Under the pieces are notes generated by a model. It was not told the DNA's origin. It saw only the letters and a list, made by a program, of their open reading frames with translations, and did no database searches. The translations under genes and the position numbers were made by a program. A stretch of 64,000 nucleotides of DNA from Bifidobacterium canis. GTDB taxonomy: Bacteria > Actinomycetota > Actinomycetes > Actinomycetales > Bifidobacteriaceae. This document shows, piece after piece, positions 57,507 through 64,000 of the stretch (positions within the stretch are counted from its first letter, which is position 1; the number at the start of each line of letters is the position of its first letter). The stretch lies in contig NZ_WNLP01000001.1 in assembly GCF_009727065.1 (NCBI RefSeq), positions 434,001-498,000 of the forward strand, given 5' to 3'.

Positions 57507-60115
57507 TACTCTTCGTCGAAGAAGCCGGCATCATCGAACAGGGAGCCCCGCTGAAGATGGTATAGCGCTTTCGGCTCTAGCATGCGCATTTGGTTCGTGC
57601 CCTCGATGCGCTCGCGTATGTGCAGTTCCACCATCGTATCGTTGAATTGCTCCGCTTTGTTGGTAAGAAGCAGGGTAGCGGAACGGTGCCGTTCACTTGG
57701 TTCCCGGCTGGTGATGTCGAAGGCGATCGGCACCTCATTGGAGATGGGCACGTCATTGCCATTGGCGTCATGCCCATACAACCCCACAAAGACCGTGCGT
57801 GACTGGATTTTACCGCCAACTGCCTCTGTCTGCATGAGGTCAACGGTGAGCTGACCGCTGGTGAGCCGGTCAGTGGTCTGGTTGATGGTGAAACCAACCG
57901 CTCGCGCATCATCGGTTTTGGATCGGCTCTTGTTGATATGCACAACAGGCACGACGATTTCCTGAAGGGACGCGCCGCCATGCGTATACCGACCCTTGTA
58001 ACCTTGCTTGCGCAATCTGAGGATGGAATTCGGCACCTGTACATCCACGCCCGGGTTATCCAAACCGACTTGCTCAGCGGTGAACGTGGTGAATGCCTGA
58101 GTACGTTCCAAACCGCGTCCGATAACGAAACGGCGTTTCAGCTGCCATATCTCTTCACCATGCGGTTGCTCGCTGAGCCATTCCGATGCTTCCAACTTGG
58201 ATTCCTGATACAGGAACCCATGATCTGCAGTGACAAGAATGTTATTCACATTGGCGTTCGTTAGACGTTTGACGATATCCTCAAGCTGCTTCAATGTGGC
58301 CGTGCAGGCGTCGAATACATCCAAATCCCCTTCGCCGGATCCATCAATGCGATCATGGTACACATACAGCACATCGTGTGATTTGACCAATTCACGTGCC
58401 TCGTCACGGTTCATAACAGCCAGATCATCCGCTGTGACGGCGCAACCTTGCTCCTGTGAGAGTATCGTATTGCGGTTCTTGGTGCCGGTGGCGTCCGCAC
58501 CGTCCACCAGCGCTTTGTAATGGTCCTTACCGTCCAAAGCCAATCGATTATGGGGGAGAAGGGCAGCCATGCCCAGCTGCGTATATGACGGCAGCACGCT
58601 CAATCGCGCGTCAATGGTCACATTGAAACGCGACTTCGTATTCATGCGGCGGCAGAATTCCTCGCCCACCTCATAACGCAATGCATCGGAGATGATAACG
58701 GCAACTTTGCGTTTGTTTCTGGTGAATGACCTGACTTCGTTTTCGAAGAAGTCCCATTGCTGATCCACGTTTTCGATGTGCCACCGATCCATGGAATCGA
58801 TTTGCTGCTGCCATGCCTTCCCGAGTTCAAGCTGGAAAGCCACGTATTTACGCTCCAGCTCCTCATTGATATGCGAAGTATCGATTTTGGTCTTTTGCCA
58901 AACGACACAAAAATGCCTGTATGCTTGATCCACCCTATACAGATGCTCCACATACGTCTTAAAGCCATGTTCGGGTGATGCCAATGCATCCACGAATGGC
59001 TGAGCATCATCGAATTTCTTCCACAGTGTGCTAGCCGAGGAAATGGCTGCATAGGTGTCGGCATAACGGTCATACCACAGCATGGGAGTGCGGGTTGAAA
59101 CAATGCGCTGCACGTCCTCATCGGTGATGGAACGAGCCTCCACCCGTTGCAACAGCCTGTGAATCAGTACATCATCTACGGCACGGAACGTATCGTGTGA
59201 CGATAGCTCCTCCACATCCATCGCATCAATCTGCGTCATCATCTGCAGCTCATCGGCCGCAACATCCGTCAGAGCGCGAAGAGAGTCACGGAACGTCACA
59301 TTATGAGACCAGTTGGCGTAATCACGCATGATGTTCGCATAATACGTAGACGCATGCATGCCATCATTGAAATCACGCCATGCCAGATCGAGCAACCAAA
59401 GCAAGAATCCCTTGACGCTCGGAGCTGCATCCTCATCGGCATCAACGGGGAAATGGTAGATGAACCGCGTGCCCTGCCAATGGAAGTCTCCCAAACCCAT
59501 ATGTTCGATCGACCGTATACCCGAATCATCGTCCTGCGCATACTGACGCAACAGCACCATCCAGATATCCTGCAGACTATGCTGAGTGTCAGGTAGTCCC
59601 AACAACACGGCGATCATCTTCGCCTGGAAATCCGTGGCATCATCATTAGGCTGCAGCCGCTTCGCCAGCTTTCTCACTCGTTCAGTACTATCAAAGAACT
59701 TCGGAGCTTTGCGCATCGCATCCAACCACGACTCCCGTGTTTCGTCGGACGCTCCAGGCACCAATTCGTTCACGATCATCGTCAATTTATCGGCAGAGAA
59801 CAATGGGCCATACGCCAGCTTCAAATCCAACAACCAGTCATCCTGCAATGAGGGCTGCTCACCATGCAGATACACCAGGAACTTCGATTCGGGCCGTTCG
59901 ATGAACATCGTGTACCGCACATTGAACGGCGTGTGATCAGGCTCAATCAATTCCACTGTTCGTAACGTCTCATCGGAGCTCGCCTCACCAACCAGCGAGG
60001 CAACCTCATCGGCATATTGGTTCTCCTCATCCAACCAGAACACGATGCGGCCGCGCTCGCCATCTTGCTTGAAGCGTTCGGCAAGCAAATGCGATACCTG
60101 TTCCAATTCACTCAT
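57506..60115 (-). CDS. pglZ: PglZ, BREX-1 alkaline phosphatase-fold protein
   Basis: An 869-residue type A PglZ. The phosphatase-superfamily metal sites are VAVIISDALRYEVGEEFCRR and NILVTADHGFLYQESK. The flanking N-terminal 450 residues contain no other recognisable domain. It is a core BREX component whose nuclease/phosphatase activity is tied to modification and restriction complexes with PglX. The ATG at 60115 has a GGAGGAAG site. It lies 73 nt after the pglX stop. Confidence 0.93.
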   Translation of the reverse strand: MSELEQVSHLLAERFKQDGERGRIVFWLDEENQYADEVASLVGEASSDETLRTVELIEPDHTPFNVRYTMFIERPESKFLVYLHGEQPSLQDDWLLDLKLAYGPLFSADKLTMIVNELVPGASDETRESWLDAMRKAPKFFDSTERVRKLAKRLQPNDDATDFQAKMIAVLLGLPDTQHSLQDIWMVLLRQYAQDDDSGIRSIEHMGLGDFHWQGTRFIYHFPVDADEDAAPSVKGFLLWLLDLAWRDFNDGMHASTYYANIMRDYANWSHNVTFRDSLRALTDVAADELQMMTQIDAMDVEELSSHDTFRAVDDVLIHRLLQRVEARSITDEDVQRIVSTRTPMLWYDRYADTYAAISSASTLWKKFDDAQPFVDALASPEHGFKTYVEHLYRVDQAYRHFCVVWQKTKIDTSHINEELERKYVAFQLELGKAWQQQIDSMDRWHIENVDQQWDFFENEVRSFTRNKRKVAVIISDALRYEVGEEFCRRMNTKSRFNVTIDARLSVLPSYTQLGMAALLPHNRLALDGKDHYKALVDGADATGTKNRNTILSQEQGCAVTADDLAVMNRDEARELVKSHDVLYVYHDRIDGSGEGDLDVFDACTATLKQLEDIVKRLTNANVNNILVTADHGFLYQESKLEASEWLSEQPHGEEIWQLKRRFVIGRGLERTQAFTTFTAEQVGLDNPGVDVQVPNSILRLRKQGYKGRYTHGGASLQEIVVPVVHINKSRSKTDDARAVGFTINQTTDRLTSGQLTVDLMQTEAVGGKIQSRTVFVGLYGHDANGNDVPISNEVPIAFDITSREPSERHRSATLLLTNKAEQFNDTMVELHIRERIEGTNQMRMLEPKALYHLQRGSLFDDAGFFDEE

Positions 60116-60188
60116 CGGTCTTCCTCCAACACTTTTAATCTATCCATACGCTACGTGCGGTATGCCCAATCAGCTAGGCACTGACTAT

Positions 60189-63100
60189 TCAGTGAGCGGG
60201 ATGTACCGGCCAACTCCATGTCTGCACTTCCTTGCGCTTTTTCTCGATCGCAGGAATGGCTCGGACAGCCTTGCCCATGCGCAGATAGTTGACGAGCACG
60301 CCATCATCGAGATCGATTTCCATGTTCCGCGCAGCCAAGGGGTACAGCGTCTGATCCTCATATGCATGGCATTCGGTGACAGCTTTGCGCAGTTTCTCCG
60401 CCTCTCGTTTATTCGAAGTCTTGTCGGATTTGTCAAGCCGCTCGGCAATGTCGGCAATGCGTCCGGTGAAATCACGCAGATAGCCGAGCGCTGTATTCGT
60501 GGTCTTCGGCGTATAGCGATGCAGATACACCAGTGCTTTAAATGCACCTTTGTTGTCGGTGCGGCTTGAATACTGTCAGTAGATCGGACGATTTGAATAC
60601 ATCTTCACGTGGTCGTTGTAGAAGTCATTGACGAAGTATTTGCGCAACGTCTTGCCTAGCACTTGCTCGATGTACGCAATGTTTTCCGCCACATGTTCCT
60701 CGCCGAAAGCCACGGCTAGGAACCGACGGAAGCGTGAAACGATATCATCTTCGAAACAGTCCACTTCGGTGACGGGAATCACATTGTCCGCATCTGGCTC
60801 GAACGTCGGATGCAACACCTTGGCATGGTAATCATCGATGGTCTCGCCCTGCGAAGCCAGAATCAGCCCTGGCTCATCAAGGGAATACCTGCCGAACATG
60901 CATCCGACAGCATAGGAGATGAGTTCCTTGACCGCATCTCGCTCAAACAACTCGTTGCGTTCTTCAGGGCTTGCTTTCGGATAGGTGAACGCCTTGTTAC
61001 GTTTCAACGACACACGCTCGATAGGGACGTCGCAATTCACCACATCACGTACGCCATATGCGTCCGCAACAATTTGATTATTGAGGATTTCGCGCTGACG
61101 CTGCTCTTCGGCAATGGCATCCTGTTCAACGCGCAGGTTTTGAATGCATTCCTGCAACGACTTGGCATAGATGCGATCATCGAAAAGAGGCAGCCGAGAA
61201 AAATCCCACGATGTCTCATATGAATCCCAATCGAAACGCGATGCGTTGATTAGTTCACCTATATGATTGAAGTCATGACCAGCGCATTCCACAAAAGGAA
61301 TGTTGCTCACCTCACCTATATTAAACGATAGAGTTGGTGATAGCGCAGCGAGGACAATCCTTGCATAAGATGAATTACACAGCCCAAGAATCTGATTTGA
61401 TACTGCTAGGTTTTGGGGAAGAACGCGTTTGTCACACTGCCGAATATATAACCGTTAGGGAAGAACCGAAACGCCGGCGCTCCGCTACTAATCTTTGACC
61501 AAGATATAGATCGATGAAAATAAAGTTGTGGATTACGGATGGTCGAGTGTGGCCGAATGCTGTATATGTCTTTCCCATTGTTAATCCAATTGATGACATA
61601 TTGCTGGTTTCCATACCATTTGCGAAAACTGCCACCCGTATTGAAGGGGAACCAACGGGCCTCAGATTTAAATGACATATTGCAATCAACACAATCAAAT
61701 ACAATATTATTGTAGCCATTTTCCCACCAAGAACGTACGAATCTATCGTTATCGCCCGTTGATAATCCTTGGTAAGGATGATGAATTGACCCGAGCATCG
61801 TGCCTTTGCTAAAGGTATCCAACAGCGTTTCAGGAAGCCAGTAAACGATAGGGGAGCCAGGGATTTGCGAAAACTCCTGCTGGTCGACTACAAATGTATA
61901 GTCAGCAGAACTGTGGATTGCTGCGCGGCATGTTTGTGCCTGCTGGGTGTCTCCCTGAATATCGACAAGGCGAATATAGATTCCATCCTGTGCTGGCTTC
62001 GGAATGGTGTTCTTCATGGTGAACACCACAGTGGACACCACTTCACCGCCGATGCTGTCGAATGCACCGGAACCTAAATGTGCCATCGTGTCGAACTGCA
62101 TGGCGTGCAGTAGGTTGGTCCTCAACTCTTCGAACGAGGAGAGGAACATCCATGACTGCATGGTAATCATACCTAGTTCCGCCCCTTGTTTCAGGAGTTG
62201 CCGGTTACGCAGTATGAATGCCGCGAACAAATCCGCTTTGGCTGGAGTGTAATGATCCTGCACATAACTCTTTAGCAGAGAATTCATGTTCTTGGAACCC
62301 ATGTATGGCGGATTCGCAACGACGGTGGCATATGTATGGCCAAGATAGCGGGTCTGGTTGAGCATTTGATGGCTGCGTTCGAGCAACGCTTCATCAAGTA
62401 TTGTTTCAATGTCATCCGGCTCATTGTCGGCGAGTTTCAGCAAATCCTGACTCGGCTGGATGAGCGATCCGTACACGTCCGCGTGAGCGAAGATATTCCA
62501 TGTGGCATCGTCCAGATTGGTGTGGTACAGGTCGTTAAGGGATTCAACCTCCTCGTGATTAAAGGATTCCGGCTGTACCTGGATGATGTGCGGCATGACT
62601 TGTTTACGGAAGAAGCGGCGTGATTTGCCTCGAGCTTTCATCATGAGGGCGAATGCGGCCAGATTGGCGGCTCGTTCGTCGATATCGATGCCGAACAAGT
62701 TGTGTTCCAAGATCATGCCGGGAATATCGGATGGCGCGTAGCCTTCGGACTCGTAGATCTGGTAGAGCAGGTCGAAGGCATAAGTGAGCATGTGGCCAGA
62801 CCCGCATGCTGGGTCGCATACAGTGAGCTCCTGCGCGCTCGCTATATGGAGCATGGCATCGTCGGATGCGTTGGCTGGTTTGATGTAGTATTCCCACTGT
62901 GCGTCGAGGCCGCAATCTGGGTGGCTGTGCATCCAAAGTTTTCCAATGGTGTTCTGTACCAGGTAGCGTACAATCCAGTCGGGGGTGAACAGCTGCGTGG
63001 CCGCGGGGATTTCCGCGGCACCGGCTTTTCTGCTGTGTTTGAGCCCGTCCATCACCTGTGTTTTGCGTTCGGCGATGTAGAACTGGTACAGCCAGCCGAT

Positions 63101-63748
63101 GATCTCCACGTTGCCATCATTGGTGCCCACTCCACAGGCTTCGGGCGTTATCACTTCAATGGCGTTACGCAGTACGGATCCTTTGGCGAGCAGGTCCCGA
63201 GGCATGAGCAGTTCGTCAATGTGTGCTTGCACTGGGTTGGTGGTGCTCTCGAACATGAATGGCATGAACGTGCTCCAATAGCGGCATGCCGCTTGGAACA
63301 GCAGAACATATGCCTCTCCCTGCGGGTCAGCTACGGGAACGCTGCCGTTGAGCAACCGTTCGATTTCGTCCCGTAATTTGGCGTTAACGGTTCCTTGCCC
63401 ATTGAATACGGTGTCATCGTACTCGCCACGTTTGGCCGCCGCCAACAGTTCGGGCAACGCGTTCACGCTGGTCATATCCGCGGGGGAGACCACGGCTGTG
63501 GTGGTGAACTCGTGCACGTCCATGTATCTGAAGGCGATGATGCGGTTGAACCACCTGTAGGCATACCGTTCCACTACCTGGTCCTGCCCATGTTCGCGCA
63601 CCTCGCTCTGGAGAGCGTGGAACACGGTCGGCATATCGGTTTGCGTGGGGGAGCCGGTGGCGAGCGCCGCATCCAAACGGGCCTGCACGGCGTTCATGAG
63701 CTGACGCCGAGCGTCGGCGGCGAAGCGCTGCAGTTGCGAGGTGTTCAT
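60189..63748 (-). CDS. pglX: PglX, BREX-1 adenine methyltransferase, frameshift and in-frame TGA here
   Basis: SAM-dependent N6-adenine methyltransferase that marks host DNA. Motif I is VCDPACGSGHMLTYAFD (near residue 311) and motif IV VVANPPYMGSKNMN (near 477). The frame from 63748 stops at 61406 because one C is missing in a run (four G on the plus strand at 61415-61418). With it, the frame continues NLAVSNQILGL, SPTLSFNIGEVSNIPF to RPIY, where TGA at 60576-60578 replaces the expected Trp of RPIYWQ. Past it, the same frame runs QYSSRTDNKGAFKALVYLHR to 60189. Full length would be 1186 residues, normal for PglX. Confidence 0.9.
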
Positions 63749-64000
63749 GGCAGGATCTTCTTTCCTTGTTGGATGGCTTCGATGAGCTTGCGCCGGTATG
63801 CGTCGAGGTATTCGTCTACGTCCGCAACGCTGGCTAATGGTTTGTGGCTGGGACGGCTGATGTCCGTTATTGGTATGAATGTTTCCGCCAACTGTTCTCC
63901 AGTGCTTTCCGCGGATTCTGCATGCTTCCCAGTGGTTGCATGCGATGGGCTGGCAGGGCTGGAATTGGCTGTATGGGGTCTGTTTGCTGAGGCAAGTTCA
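63745..64000 (-). CDS. brxC: BrxC, BREX P-loop ATPase (3' end)
   Basis: The last 84 codons of a gene entering from the right edge: a low-complexity Ser/Ala/Thr-rich linker, then FIPITDISRPSHKPLAS and VDEYLDAYRRKLIEAIQQGKKILP, stop TGA. The final 40 residues match the C-terminal helix of BrxC, which ends in a similar helix with a short basic tail. It overlaps the pglX ATG by 4 nt (ATGA). In type 1 BREX, brxC precedes pglX exactly like this. Confidence 0.8.
   Translation of the reverse strand, partial: ELASANRPHTANSSPASPSHATTGKHAESAESTGEQLAETFIPITDISRPSHKPLASVADVDEYLDAYRRKLIEAIQQGKKILP

Noticed and set aside
60189..60530. Separate gene after pglX
   Set aside because: It is in the same frame as pglX and continues its C-terminus beyond a single TGA, so it is part of pglX.
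1..64000. CRISPR array, prophage or insertion sequence
   Set aside because: No regularly spaced repeats, no transposase or integrase and no phage structural genes were seen.

Overview
The window looks like a chromosomal segment of a Bifidobacterium or a close relative. This is inferred from gene content and order, not from a database match. Markers are a SUF operon with SufU and a MIP18-type SufT, the hinT-phoH-ybeY-CNNM-era cluster, a three-gene proton-translocating transhydrogenase, a GT4-type glycogen synthase, an L25 of the long CTC type, and a pyr operon with a separate ATCase regulatory chain. GC is high except near the right end.

Layout. 1-2.9 kb: end of the SUF iron-sulfur operon (sufC, sufS, sufU, sufT). 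3.0-5.5 kb, minus strand: glgC, a SpoU rRNA methyltransferase and tRNA-Leu(GAG). 5.6-11 kb: rsmE, hinT, phoH, ybeY, CNNM/CBS, era. 11-13.1 kb, minus: acyl-CoA ligase. 13.4-16.3 kb: pntAa-pntAb-pntB. 16.4-21 kb: alpha/beta hydrolase, rplY, ilvE, TRIC-like channel, rpsT. 21.1-24.3 kb: lepA-hemW. 24.5-30.6 kb: gltBD. 30.7-35.6 kb: small membrane protein, a truncated peroxiredoxin remnant, glgA, orphan ABC ATPase, trmI, sixA-like. 35.8-39.1 kb: metE, metF. 39.1-42.3 kb: glnE. 42.4-49 kb: pyrB-pyrI-pyrC-pyrF-pyrK-pyrD-pyrE plus a small unknown gene. 49.1-51.4 kb: ADP-ribosylglycohydrolase, MarR regulator, NmrA-like oxidoreductase.

From about 51.6 kb to the end the sequence becomes an antiphage island on the minus strand. 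In transcription order it holds the end of brxC, then pglX, pglZ, brxL and a large SIR2-domain gene. The first four match the right half of a type 1 BREX system. The SIR2 gene starts 22 nt after brxL and has the architecture of a defence-associated sirtuin (SIR2 N-terminus plus a long helical C-terminus, DUF4020-like by inference). BREX would restrict phage by epigenetic discrimination. The SIR2 gene could add an NAD-depleting abortive response in the same transcript. brxA, brxB and most of brxC lie beyond the window.

A second theme is single-base loss in homopolymer runs. It breaks sufT, glgC, metF, the SIR2 gene (five times) and pglX (once). Restoring one base at each site gives full-length proteins of normal size. 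Because housekeeping genes are hit in the same way, sequencing under-calls are the likeliest cause. pglX also carries an in-frame TGA where a conserved Trp is expected, which is a different kind of change and may be real.

Other points of note are a well-defined promoter and shared operator for the marR/nmrA pair, and a 132-bp segment bounded by inverted repeats next to glgA.
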